DNA from: Hormoscilla sp. GUM202
GTDB lineage: Bacteria > Cyanobacteriota > Cyanobacteriia > Cyanobacteriales > Desertifilaceae
Reading direction: 5' to 3'
Assembly: GCA_005518205.2 (NCBI GenBank)
Contig: RFFC02000049.1
Span: forward strand, 1 to 45,800
Length of the DNA: 45,800 nucleotides
The position numbers and the translations under genes are program-made. This document shows positions 1 through 8,151 of the stretch, one piece after another. The stretch's first letter is position 1. Each line of letters opens with the position of its first letter. A model generated the notes under the pieces. It ran no database searches. It had not been told where the DNA came from and was given only the letters and a program-made list of their open reading frames with translations.

Positions 1-95
1 GGATCGGATCCGGGCGGAGAGAGGATCGGATCCGGGCGGGGAGAGGATCGGATCCGGGGAGGGGATCGGATCCGGGCGGGGAGGGGATCGGATCG
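1..95. repeat. Short tandem repeat array, about 4.5 units
   Basis: Units of 22 bp (one shortened to 18 bp) begin GGATCGGATCCGGG and continue with a G/A-rich tail. Four full units are followed by a partial one at 85-95. The array touches the left edge, so its full size is unknown. Confidence 0.85.
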
Positions 96-227
96 TTGCT
101 GCCTTACAAAAAATCAAGCGAAATTCAAATCAAAACCTATGGAATGATGAGCGCTCCACTTGACGAACAGGCTCAACAGGAAATTTGGGAGTGGATTGCT
201 TCGACCATGATGGTTAGCAACTCCTAG
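93..227 (+). pseudogene. Possible C-terminal tail of an unidentified ORF
   Basis: A reading frame is open from the left edge through the tandem repeat and ends at TAG 225-227. Its last residues read APLDEQAQQEIWEWIASTMM, which looks like a helical protein tail. An ATG pair lies at 144 and 147, which would leave only 27 residues. I do not recognise the family. It may be the end of a gene truncated by the repeat array, or chance. Confidence 0.2.
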
Positions 228-470
228 ATCGGGCAAGATCCAGACAGCAACTGGTTTGAGTATCTATAGGAACCGGCAGCATCAGGGGCCAGCAGCAATA
301 GTGATTGACGAAAAATCGGTTATGACCGAATATAAAAAGAGTGCTCTGTACGGAGACCACAGCTGAAATGGCCAAAATGGCGGTCTGGCCTCCTGTTGCA
401 AGACTGCTCTTGTTGGTTCACAAATCTTAACAACGGAAGAAAAGCAATCATTATTGTCAGGAGGTAGATT

Positions 471-1967
471 ATGATCCATTCGCCCAATCTATTCGGGTTC
501 GGTTGGTTGCTGTTGTTGGCAAGCGTTTTGCTGATCGCAAAAATTTCCGGTGCTGACACAGATGCTGAAGAGAGGGTGGAACTCCCCCATGACTCATTGC
601 TGCGCGATCGCCTGAATGAGTTAGGTATTGCTAACTGGAAGGAGTTGCGGAAAAAAACAGGGTTAAGTACCCCACGCCTGTTGGAGGCCCGTCGCGGTTC
701 TCTGGAAAAGCTGACCTTTTCCGAAGTGAATCGGTTGGCTTCTACTCTCAATTGGACGCCAGCAGAATTAAGATCCAGTTTGGGTTTTGCCTCAACAGAT
801 GACGAGCAGGTAAAATCTCTGTCAACGGCAATATCGCAATTGCAGCAACTGTCAGATCGAAAAACGACGGAAGTATCGCAATTGCAGCAAGAACGGGAGC
901 AACTGCAGCAGAAATTGCAGCAGCTGGAAAGCGAGAAAACAGCGGCAATATCGCAATTGCAGCAAGAAGGCCAGGGACTGCGATCGCAATTGCAGCAGCT
1001 GGAAAGTGAGAAAAGGGCGACCCTGGCGGAGTTTCAGCAAGAACGGGAGCAACTGCGCTCGCAGTTACAGCAATTGGATAGTGAGAAAACGACAGAAGTA
1101 TCACAATTGCAGCAAGAACGCCAGGGATTGCGATCGCAATTGCAGCAACTGGAAACAGAGAAGCAGGCGACCCTGGCGGAGTTCCAGCAAGAACGGGAAC
1201 AACTGCGCTCACAATGCTCACAATTAGAGCAACTAGATAGTGAGAAAACAGCGGCAATATCACAATTGCAGCAACTAGATAGTGAGAAAACAGCGGCAAT
1301 ATCCGGTCTACAGCAAGAACGGGAGCAACTGCGCTCACAATTAAAGCAACTAGATAGTGAGAAAACAGCGGCAATATCACAATTGCAGCAACTAGATAGT
1401 GAGAAAACAGGGGAAATATCCGGTCTACAGCAAGAACGGGAGCAACTGCGCCAGCAATTAGAGCAGCTGGAAAGTGAGAAAACAGCGGAAATAACTGAGT
1501 TGCAGCAAGCATGGGAACAACTGCGCTGGCAATTGCAGCAGCAAGGGGCGGAAATGATTGAATTCCAGCAACAATGTCAGCGACTGCAATCCCAATTGCA
1601 ACAGCAACCAAGTCAGCTAAATGCAGATTTTCGCGACTCGACTTTCGCGGAATTGCAAGCTTTGCTGACTAAGTACCCCAGCGCCCGCCAAATTGCCAAA
1701 ACGAAGCCGGATTTGCCAGCAAAGAATATGATGAAGCTGTTCACGCCCTTAGAGAACATGCTGGAGAATTGGGGTTATGAACCGATCGCTTCCGTTTGGG
1801 AACAGGTTCGTTATAATCGGAACTTGCATGAGGCGGATACTGATGATATCCAGGAAGGAGAGATGGTTTATGTCCGGTTCGTGGGATATAAGTCGGGCGA
1901 TCGGGTAGTCTGCCCAGCTAAGGTCAGTCGCACTCTCCCCGCGGGAATTAAGCCGAAGAACTCATGA
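471..1967 (+). CDS. Membrane-anchored XRE-like/coiled-coil protein with GrpE-like C-terminal domain
   Basis: 498 aa. A strong ribosome site (AGGAGG, 460-465) precedes the ATG. Residues about 8-27 form one hydrophobic helix, so the protein is probably anchored in the membrane. Residues about 40-105 resemble a Cro/C1-type helix-turn-helix (WKELRKKTGLSTPRLLEARR, then SEVNRLASTLNW). Residues about 115-385 are a long coiled coil built from imperfect repeats such as SEKTAAISQLQQ and EREQLRSQLQQL. The last 110 residues hold a globular domain containing NLHEADTDDIQEGEMVY, then VGYKSGDRV and PAKVSRTLP. This matches the spacing of the GrpE beta-domain (compare [22 protein letters not shown] in the true GrpE of this window). 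I infer a membrane-tethered GrpE-fold protein; exchange-factor activity is not shown. DNA-level duplications in the coil suggest repeat-driven length variation. Confidence 0.75.
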   Translation: MIHSPNLFGFGWLLLLASVLLIAKISGADTDAEERVELPHDSLLRDRLNELGIANWKELRKKTGLSTPRLLEARRGSLEKLTFSEVNRLASTLNWTPAELRSSLGFASTDDEQVKSLSTAISQLQQLSDRKTTEVSQLQQEREQLQQKLQQLESEKTAAISQLQQEGQGLRSQLQQLESEKRATLAEFQQEREQLRSQLQQLDSEKTTEVSQLQQERQGLRSQLQQLETEKQATLAEFQQEREQLRSQCSQLEQLDSEKTAAISQLQQLDSEKTAAISGLQQEREQLRSQLKQLDSEKTAAISQLQQLDSEKTGEISGLQQEREQLRQQLEQLESEKTAEITELQQAWEQLRWQLQQQGAEMIEFQQQCQRLQSQLQQQPSQLNADFRDSTFAELQALLTKYPSARQIAKTKPDLPAKNMMKLFTPLENMLENWGYEPIASVWEQVRYNRNLHEADTDDIQEGEMVYVRFVGYKSGDRVVCPAKVSRTLPAGIKPKNS

Positions 1968-2416
1968 CAGTTCTTGTCTAGGTTAACGGCTACCAACTTA
2001 AGCCGGGACAGCCCATGAGGCAAGGCTTCCAGCCCACAGGGGTTTCTGCCGCTCGCGGTCGGAAAATTTGTCCCGCGAATGCGTTGGTAGCCAGGTTAAC
2101 TAGCAATAGGGTTGTCTATAATTGTTCATGGTCTGGTCACCCATTTTACATGAACTTTACCGAGAATACACCATCCCATCGCCCAGCAGCGAAGCGTGCG
2201 ACGAGCGCTTCGCCATTCTGAACTAGCGCTTGTGGTTCCGAAGGCAAATTAAATTTTTGGTTTGCAGCGCAGCGTGTAGTCGAACCTCACGTAAAAGATC
2301 CAATCGCGTCAAAATCGGCAGCAAGACTAACCTGCTAGCAATACTCGAAACTCGATTAACCAAACCGGACCCAACACGGGGGCGGCAATTCGCATAAATC
2401 GATCCTGTCCTAGGTT
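1968..2416. other. Intergenic region with inverted-repeat elements, no convincing gene
   Basis: It holds the inverted repeat at 1981-2100 and a GC-rich palindrome near 2189-2219 (GCGAAGCG...CGCTTCGC). Short open frames exist on both strands but have low-complexity, repeat-derived translations and no ribosome sites, so I do not call them. Confidence 0.6.
1981..2100. repeat. Imperfect inverted repeat of about 120 bp (MITE-like)
   Basis: GGCTACCAAC (1988-1997) pairs with GTTGGTAGCC (2083-2092). Both arms are flanked outward by GTTAAC. Inside, CGGGACA near 2004 pairs with TGTCCCG near 2069. The nested pairing could form a long stem in DNA or RNA. No coding capacity was recognised. Confidence 0.6.
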
Positions 2417-3274
2417 CTAATTTCGACTGGCTTCCCAACCCAGAAGAGCAGCCTTACGTTCTAGTCCCCACCGATAACCGCCCAACTCACCTGATTCGAG
2501 AATCACCCGATGACACGGGATTAAGTATCCAACTGGATTACTGCTTAGTGCCTTACCTACAGCTCTAGCAGCAGTTGGATAACCCATTGATTCTGCCAAC
2601 CCTTTATAGGTGGTGATGCCTGCAAACGGAACTCTCAAAAGCGCGCGCCAAACTTGAATCTGAAAGTTAGTTCCTTTAACATAGAGAACCAAGGGAGAAA
2701 TATTAGCTGCAACTAGCTGGAAGATGCGATCGCTGATTTCCCTGGTTGCCTGCTGATTGTAGATAATTTCAGCATTTTCCCATTCTGTACGGAGATGATA
2801 TTCAGCTGCTTGTTCGTCTATTGCGTTCAGGAAATGCAGATTACAGATGCCACGGGCTGTTGTGGCAATCAGGCAATAGCCAAAAGGAGTTTCATGAACT
2901 CCATACAAAATCTGCAACCCCGCGCCTCCTGCCTTAAATTCACCAGGGGACATCGCTTCTAGCTTGACAAACAGGTCATGTAACCGCCCTGGACTTGATA
3001 AACCAGCATCCATAGTCAGCTCTAAAAGGCTTTTAGTTTCAGTAATTTTTGACTTGGCATATTCAACCGTGAGGTATTGCCAAAAACGCTTAGGACTAAT
3101 ACCAGCCCATTTCGTAAACAATCGCTGAAAGTGATACTTGCTCAGATGTACGTGCTGAGCAATAGTCTCCAAGTCAGGCTGGTTTAAATAATTTTGACCC
3201 ATGAAAGCGATCGCTTTGGCAATGCGTTCATAGGTTTCGCTATCGTCAGCTGTGGCTTCTATCAAGGTTTTCAT
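2417..3274 (-). CDS. AraC-type HTH / O6-methylguanine-DNA methyltransferase fusion (Ada-like)
   Basis: 285 aa. Residues about 15-95 are an AraC-type helix-turn-helix (LETIAQHVHLSKYHFQRLFT, ISPKRFWQYLTVEYAKS). Residues about 120-190 resemble the N-terminal Ogt/Ada ribonuclease-like domain. Residues about 195-285 are the methyltransferase domain with the active-site motif PCHRVI and downstream GGYRWGLERKAALLGWE. The protein should repair O6-alkylguanine by irreversible transfer of the alkyl group to the cysteine in PCHRV. It lacks the N-terminal zinc/phosphotriester domain of E. coli Ada, so it cannot sense phosphotriesters in the same way. This compact AraC-Ogt form is widespread in bacteria. 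No strong ribosome site is visible before the chosen ATG. It stands alone. Confidence 0.93.
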   Translation of the reverse strand: MKTLIEATADDSETYERIAKAIAFMGQNYLNQPDLETIAQHVHLSKYHFQRLFTKWAGISPKRFWQYLTVEYAKSKITETKSLLELTMDAGLSSPGRLHDLFVKLEAMSPGEFKAGGAGLQILYGVHETPFGYCLIATTARGICNLHFLNAIDEQAAEYHLRTEWENAEIIYNQQATREISDRIFQLVAANISPLVLYVKGTNFQIQVWRALLRVPFAGITTYKGLAESMGYPTAARAVGKALSSNPVGYLIPCHRVILESGELGGYRWGLERKAALLGWEASRN

Positions 3275-3625
3275 GCTGTCAGCTCATTGTCAATCGCTCA
3301 CCTCTCAATGTATCGATAGCAGTGGTTCAATGCCACCCGTTTCTTGCTATCCATGACAGGATCTTGCCCAGTCAGCAGCCCAACAGGTCACGGCGATATC
3401 GAAAGCGGACGGTCGAAAGTCGCTGGTGAGGTTGCCGATTTTTCCGGCACGGTGGCGGCCTGCCGCCGCTGGCTTTTGCCATTCTTTCGATATCTCCCGA
3501 GTGCTCTTGTCCCGGGGGACTCGGCACACGGGAGACATCGCCGCTTCGTTTAGTCGCTCTAACAACGCAGTGAAGCAGACGATCGTTTGGTATAATGGCT
3601 CGGTGTCCGGGACACAGCTCATATC
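3275..3625. other. Intergenic region containing a 53-bp hairpin
   Basis: Apart from the hairpin at 3488-3540 I see no gene. A weaker GC-rich inverted repeat surrounds it (GCCGCCGCTGGC near 3461). Confidence 0.55.
3488..3540 (-). repeat. 53-bp hairpin repeat, copy 1
   Basis: 17-bp arms start with CGATATCTCCCG and end with CGGGAGACATCG. They flank a 19-nt tip which on the minus strand reads CGAGTCCCCCGGGACAAGA. The same architecture and tip recur at 4211-4263, 16852-16904 and, more diverged, 40679-40731. Confidence 0.85.
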
Positions 3626-3902
3626 TTACCTAATCTTGGAGTCCAAATATCTCACTTTTGATTCTAAAGACCGGACTTGTAATTTCAAAGAATTAACTTC
3701 CCGATTTAAGTCATCCACTGTATTCTGTAAGCGCCGGAAATCCCTTAGCTTTACTTCCTCTAGTGTTGGCGCGGGAGGTGGTGCAGCGGAGCGTGTCCCC
3801 CGGTGCTGGTTCAGCCTGCTGTGGAAGAGAGTTTCCGACTGTCAATAGCAAAAGACACATCGCTATCAAGACCAGAAATAACATCAACCCAGGATTTCTC
3901 AT
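3626..3902 (-). pseudogene. Small signal-anchor/coiled-coil protein, frameshifted in a G5 run
   Basis: The frame starts at ATG 3902 with MRNPGLMLFLVLIAMCLLLL, a membrane anchor or signal peptide, then a proline/alanine-rich stretch. At a run of five G (C on the plus strand, about 3796-3800) the frame is lost. In the adjacent frame the protein continues as LEEVKLRDFRRLQNTVDDLN and a heptad coiled coil to a stop at 3626-3628. The whole span is 277 nt, one more than 92 codons. A single extra G therefore explains the break, and the repaired protein is 91 aa. It would be a small anchored coiled-coil protein of unknown role. The break could be a sequencing error, a real mutation or phase variation at the homopolymer. 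Confidence 0.65.
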
Positions 3903-4210
3903 ATCTATACTCTCTGGTTGCCCGCTCGAACATGTATCTTATAGCATAAATTGAGGAGGTTGGGGAGCAAGAGAGTGAAACCATGTACCGGCGACAGCTT
4001 TTTTTCTCTTTATGCAATTTAAATGGGCGATAGCTGAGGAGATTTTTGGGGGCGATTTAGTCAGTTGCTCTCAAGATAGGCTAAACTAGATAGAGGAACA
4101 GCCCACCCCCGATCGGATATAGGTGCAGAGGAAAAGTGTAATATAGGGAGATTGGGCATGGGATATCATTTGAGAACAAGAGAAGAACGATGAAATTGAG
4201 AATGATTCTT

Positions 4211-4263
4211 CGATATCTTTTGTGTGCCGAGTCCCAAGGGACAAGAGCACACAAAAGATATCG
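4211..4263 (+). repeat. 53-bp hairpin repeat, copy 2, inside the VIT-protein leader
   Basis: Perfect 17-bp arms (CGATATCTTTTGTGTGC and its complement) flank the tip CGAGTCCCAAGGGACAAGA. It lies 21 nt after the leader ATG, in an open frame. It adds RYLLCAESQGTRAHKRYR to the putative signal peptide, which puts charged residues into a region that should be hydrophobic. Confidence 0.9.
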
Positions 4264-4335
4264 AACCGCAACCCTATCGATCGCGGCGACATTAGGAACG
4301 ATTACTCATTTCAGTATGGTCCAAGCGCCACCCCA

Positions 4336-4364
4336 ATCGCGTAGCGTGCGCGCAGCGCAATCGC
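4336..4364 (+). repeat. 24-bp small dispersed repeat next to a HIP1-like site, copy 1
   Basis: ATCGC is followed by GTAGCGTGCGCGCAGCGC and AATCGC. The inserted part is 24 bp, so the frame of the VIT leader is kept (SRSVRAAQSQ). Near-identical copies lie at 17442-17472 and 19841-19865. Confidence 0.75.
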
Positions 4365-6727
4365 AACAGGAGATCGCGCAGATGACGAAGGCAAGGACCT
4401 CGGATGCAGAACGGCCAGTGGGTTGTTTATCCCATCACAAGAGCAAAATCAACAGGTGTTTCCCCTGAAGCATACCCAGGTAAAGGCCAAAGTAGCTGGA
4501 AATGTCTCCCAAGTGGAGGTGACGCAGCGGTTTGCTAATCATTTTACTACGGCCTTAGAGGCGGTTTATGTCTTCCCGTTGCCCGATACAGCAGCGGTGC
4601 ATGATATGGAGATTAAAATAGGCGATCGCCGGAGCTCCGGGGAGATCGAGAAACGGGACGAGGCCCAGGAAATCTACGAACGTGCCCGGGAAGAGGGACG
4701 GACAGCGGGACTCTTAGAGCAAGAACGGGATAATATTTTCACTCAATCCCTGGCGAATATCAAGCCCGGAGAGGAAATTGAGGTAACAATTCGTTACACA
4801 GAAAATCTCAAATTTGCCGCAGGGGATTACGAGTTTGTGTTTCCGATGGTAGTCGGTCCCCGCTATATTCCCGGCGCTCATATCTCCGGCAGTGTCGGGG
4901 ATACAGATCGAGTCCCAGATTGTTCCCGGATTAATGTGCCAGTGCTGAAACCAGGCACCCGATCTGGGCATGATATTAATGTAACAGTAGAAATTGATGC
5001 GGGGGTGCCAATTAATGATGTCGTTTCCCCCTCCCATCAAATTATAACTCAGGGCCAGGGTAAAACAGTACGGGTGCAGTTGGCAAAAACCGACAGAATT
5101 CCCAATAAGGATTTGATCCTGCGCTATCGGGTAGCAGGGGAAAATACCCAAGCGACAGTCTTAACTCAAGCAGATAAACAAGGCGGTCATTTTGCGGTTT
5201 ACCTGATTCCGGCGATCTCATATGCGAGGAAGGAAATTGTTCCCAAAGATGTGGTGTTCCCGATCGATACATCCGGTTCCCAACGGGGAGATCCCTTAGG
5301 GAAATGCCAGGAACTGATGCGCCGGTTGATCGAAGAATTGAATGCCGACGATACTTTCACAATTATAGATTTTGCCAATACGACTACGGCATTGTCTGCC
5401 GTCCCCTTGGCGAATACACCAGCAAATCGCGCCCAGGCCCTGGAATATATTAACCAACTGAAGGCGAAGGGGGGTACGGAGTTAATCAATGGCATTAATG
5501 CAGTGCTGAATTTACCAGCGGCGCCAGCGGGAAGGTTGCGGAGTATCCTGTTGCTAACGGATGGTTATATTGGCAATGAAAATGAGATAATTGCCCAGGT
5601 AAAGCAGGGACTGAAACCGGGAAATCGCCTTTATAGCTTTGGGGTGGGAAGTTCGGTGAATCGCTTTTTATTAAATCGCCTGGCGGAAGTGGGCAGGGGC
5701 ACATCCCAAGTGATTCGTCAGGACGAACCGACTCAGGAAGTGGCAGCAGAGTTTTCCCGCAAAATTAATAATCCCGTGTTGACAAATATTCAAATTAGTT
5801 GGGAAGGAAGCGGGGTGCAACCGGAAATATATCCGGCAGCGGCACCGGATTTGTTTGCCGAACAGCCTTTGGTAATCTTGGGCCGGAAAGGCGATCGGGC
5901 TAATGGGAATCTGCGGATTACGGGCATGACAGCTGGGGGCAGAAGATACGATCGAGTTATCGGCGTGAATTTTAATGGGGACAACCAGGCGATCGCTCAG
6001 CTATGGGGTCGGGCCAGAATCAAGGAATTGATGAATCAGATGTTTGGCGGCGAGACCAAAACTGGTGTGGCGGCAGTGACGAAAACAGCTTTAGCCTATC
6101 GGTTATTATCACCTTACACGGCTTTTGTGGCAGTCAGCGAGGAGGTGCGAGTTAATCCCGATGGCACCAGGCAGCGGGTACAAGTGCCAGTGGAGTTACC
6201 TGAAGGTGTCAGTTATGAAGGAATTTATGGCACGGGGGCAAGAGGAAATCAAGTTGGCGGACAGCTTCCTTCTAGCCCACCAGCGAGGGGTGCTACCAGG
6301 GGAATGACCAGCGATAGAGTTGCTGCACCAGGGCCTTTGGCGCAATCTGCTCAATTTGAGTCTGAAGATGAGTTGGCGCCAGAAAATCATCGCATTGAAG
6401 TGATTAGTGCGTCGGGATTGGATGCTGGGGCGCGTGACTCTCTCACCCGAGAATTAGGATGGGTGGATCTGCCATCTGGGGTGAGTGGGGAAATTGTCTT
6501 TGAGTTTCGCGTGAGTAATGGGCGAGTGGGGCGAATCATCTTAGACGATACAGTCTCGACTCTGCAAGCAAAAGCGGTGCTGGATGAGATCCGGCAAACG
6601 TTAGCTATCTGGAATGCGCCTCGGTCTGTCAGTGGAAATATTCGCCTCAAGTTGCGCATTAAACCTTGACGATCGGACTCTCTCATGCTGACCCGGACTC
6701 GCGACCGACTGGCGGACGCGAGTCGGT

Positions 6728-7050
6728 TGACAATTATGACTTAATTGAACCGCTGATTCCACCAGCAAAAACAGGAGGTCGTCCCAGTATCACTTGACAT
6801 AGCGTGATATAAAATATTATCACGCATTCCGATGTCTCCCGGACGGCGAAAACCCGGGAGACATCGGCAAGTGATACTGCCACGTGAAGTTTGGATGTTG
6901 TCTGTCCTCAATGCTATTTTTTATGTGGTTGTCAATGGAGAGACTTGCCCGGAGACTTCCCCGCATGGCAAACGGTATATACCTAACGAGCGTAATTGGC
7001 GTAAAGATGGAACATGGCTATTTATACATGACCGCTTGCGAGTACGTAGG
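6728..7050 (+). pseudogene. IS5-family transposase N-terminal remnant, interrupted by a MITE
   Basis: The frame at about 6728-6784 reads NYDLIEPLIPPAKTGGRP. After the MITE it resumes with REV, VLNAIFYVVVNG, WRDLPGDFPAWQTVYT and NWRKDGTWLFIHDRLR, spread over more than one frame. These strings follow the order of IS5-family (IS427/IS1031-like) transposase N-termini. Several frameshifts and the missing catalytic C-terminal part show that it is dead. It ends where the 21-bp array begins. Confidence 0.8.
6785..6879. mobile_element. 95-bp MITE with a nested hairpin
   Basis: Terminal inverted repeats CAGTATCACTTG (6785-6796) and CAAGTGATACTG (6868-6879) are perfect over 12 bp. Inside lie an operator-like palindrome, GCGTGATA (6802-6809) with TATCACGC (6818-6825), and a second hairpin, CCGATGTCTCCCGG (6829-6842) with CCGGGAGACATCGG (6854-6867). 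It splits the IS5 remnant at GGRP|REV. No clear target duplication is visible. Confidence 0.85.
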
Positions 7051-7052
7051 GA

Positions 7053-7318
7053 CTACGACTCTTCCGTACCCGAGTACGACTCTTCCGTACCCGAGTACGA
7101 CTCTTCCGTACCCGAGTACGACTCTTCCGTACCCGAGTACGACTCTTCCGTACCGGGTACGACTCTTCCGTACCCGAGTACAACTCTTCCGTACCCGGGT
7201 ACGACTCTTCCGTACCCGAGTACGACTCTTCCGTACCCGAGTACGACTCTTCCGTACCCGAGTACAACTCTTCCGTACCCGAGTACAACTCTTCCGTACC
7301 CGGGTACGACTCTTCCGT
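7053..7318. repeat. 21-bp tandem array, 13 copies
   Basis: The unit contains TACGACTCTTCCGTACCCGAG (shown once). There are 13 copies of ACTCTTCCGT, with minor variants (CAACT, CCGGG) and one 20-bp unit at about 7141-7160. Because 21 is a multiple of three, all frames stay open and would encode seven-residue repeats such as YDSSVPE or TTLPYPS. There are no unique spacers, so it is not a CRISPR array. Confidence 0.95.
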
Positions 7319-7432
7319 GGGCGCCATGGTTCTGACCTATTTGGGGAATCGTTACTTGTTTATCGCCACCGACCCATGTCATTTTTGGTATATTAGAGAT
7401 AACTCGACAAAATTCAAGCAGGCCCTAGGGAT

Positions 7433-8094
7433 ATGGAAAAATTTCTCAGACTTGTACCAGGCTATCAAAAACTTAAAAAATCCTGGTCGAAAGGTAAAAG
7501 AATAAAACAAATATCAACACACGAGAGTCCTTGTTAAGGGCAATGCCACAAAGGTCTGTTTGTGCTGAGATTGGTGTAGATAAAGGAGAGTTTTCCCAGA
7601 AAATCATTGATCGGGTACAGCCCACAAAACTACACACGATCGACCCCTGGAAATATGAGGAAGGAGAAACTTATCAGAGATCTCGGTATGGTGGGAAACG
7701 TGGAGAAAATCAGGTCAATATGGATCGACGGTATGAAGCAGTGGTAGAGAGATTCCGTTCTCAAATCGAAAGCGATCGGGTGATTATCCATCGAGGATAT
7801 TCCCATGAGGTATGCAGCGAGTTCCAGTCTAACTACTTCGACTGGATTTATATCGATGGTAACCACTTGTACGAATTTGTGAAGCAAGATTTGGAGTTAT
7901 ACTACCGCACGGTCAAGGAGGGTGGGTTAATAACAGGTGACGACTATAGGGATGGTGGTTGGTGGCAAGGAGGTGTGAAAAAAGCAGTTGATGAGTTTGT
8001 CGCCAAGGGATTTGTGGAGGCGATCGAGATTAAAGGTGGACAGTTTATCTTGAAAAAGAAGAGTATGGACAACTCTCAAGGATCGGCAAAGTAA
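7433..8094 (+). pseudogene. Class I SAM-dependent methyltransferase, frameshifted near codon 33
   Basis: The downstream frame has CAEIGVDKGEFSQKII (SAM-binding loop), LHTIDPW and FDWIYIDGNHLYEFVKQDLE, as in the Methyltransf_24-like family, then GGLITGDDY. The substrate is unknown; relatives often occur near glycan or secondary-metabolite genes. The frame opens only at TTG 7531 (next ATG 7543). A better N-terminus lies in the preceding frame from ATG 7433: MEKFLRLVPGYQKLKKSW to THES. The span 7433-8094 is 662 nt; one added base near 7530 gives 221 codons. So a single-base deletion is likely, and the shorter form from 7531 or 7543 might still carry the catalytic fold. Confidence 0.75.
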
Positions 8095-8151
8095 GTAGCA
8101 CATGTGGGTGACCTCGTTCCCTGCTAGAGTCAAGGAACGGGATTTACCTGT

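Larger units (their letters stand above)
4190..6669 (+). pseudogene. VIT and von Willebrand factor A domain protein, frameshifted near codon 76
   Basis: The main open frame (TTG 4423 to 6669) encodes a VIT domain (residues about 1-130, with VTQRFANHFTTALEAVYVFP), a VWA domain (about 265-440, metal-site motif DTSGS, then GGTEL and LLTDG) and a conserved C-terminal domain. Proteins of this kind (VIT plus VWA) are usually secreted or surface proteins. The leader is in another frame from ATG 4190: MKLRMIL, a hairpin-derived insert, then TLSIAATLGTITHF and QQEIAQMTKARTSDAERP. Relatives continue from such a leader into GLFIPSQEQNQ. The span 4190-6669 is 2480 nt; adding one base near 4416 gives exactly 827 codons. 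So a one-base deletion separates the leader from the body. A TTG start at 4423 would give a protein without an export signal. The metal site looks complete. Confidence 0.85.
6670..7432. other. Intergenic region made of nested insertions
   Basis: In order: an IS5-family transposase remnant (5' part), a 95-bp MITE inside it, the rest of the remnant, then a 21-bp tandem array. Open frames across it are mixtures of these parts and are not intact genes. Confidence 0.7.

Noticed and set aside
748-1611. 287-aa open frame on the minus strand opposite the coiled-coil gene
   Set aside because: It is an antisense shadow of CAG-rich coil repeats; its translation is a low-complexity hydrophobic repeat and it has no ribosome site.
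2015-2221. 68-aa plus-strand ORF
   Set aside because: It runs through an inverted repeat and a palindrome, with no protein-like composition or ribosome site.
7053-7318. Possible CRISPR array
   Set aside because: Units follow each other directly with no unique spacers.
6884-7396. Long open frames on both strands through the 21-bp array
   Set aside because: A repeat of 21 bp keeps all frames open; upstream parts belong to the IS5 remnant in shifting frames.
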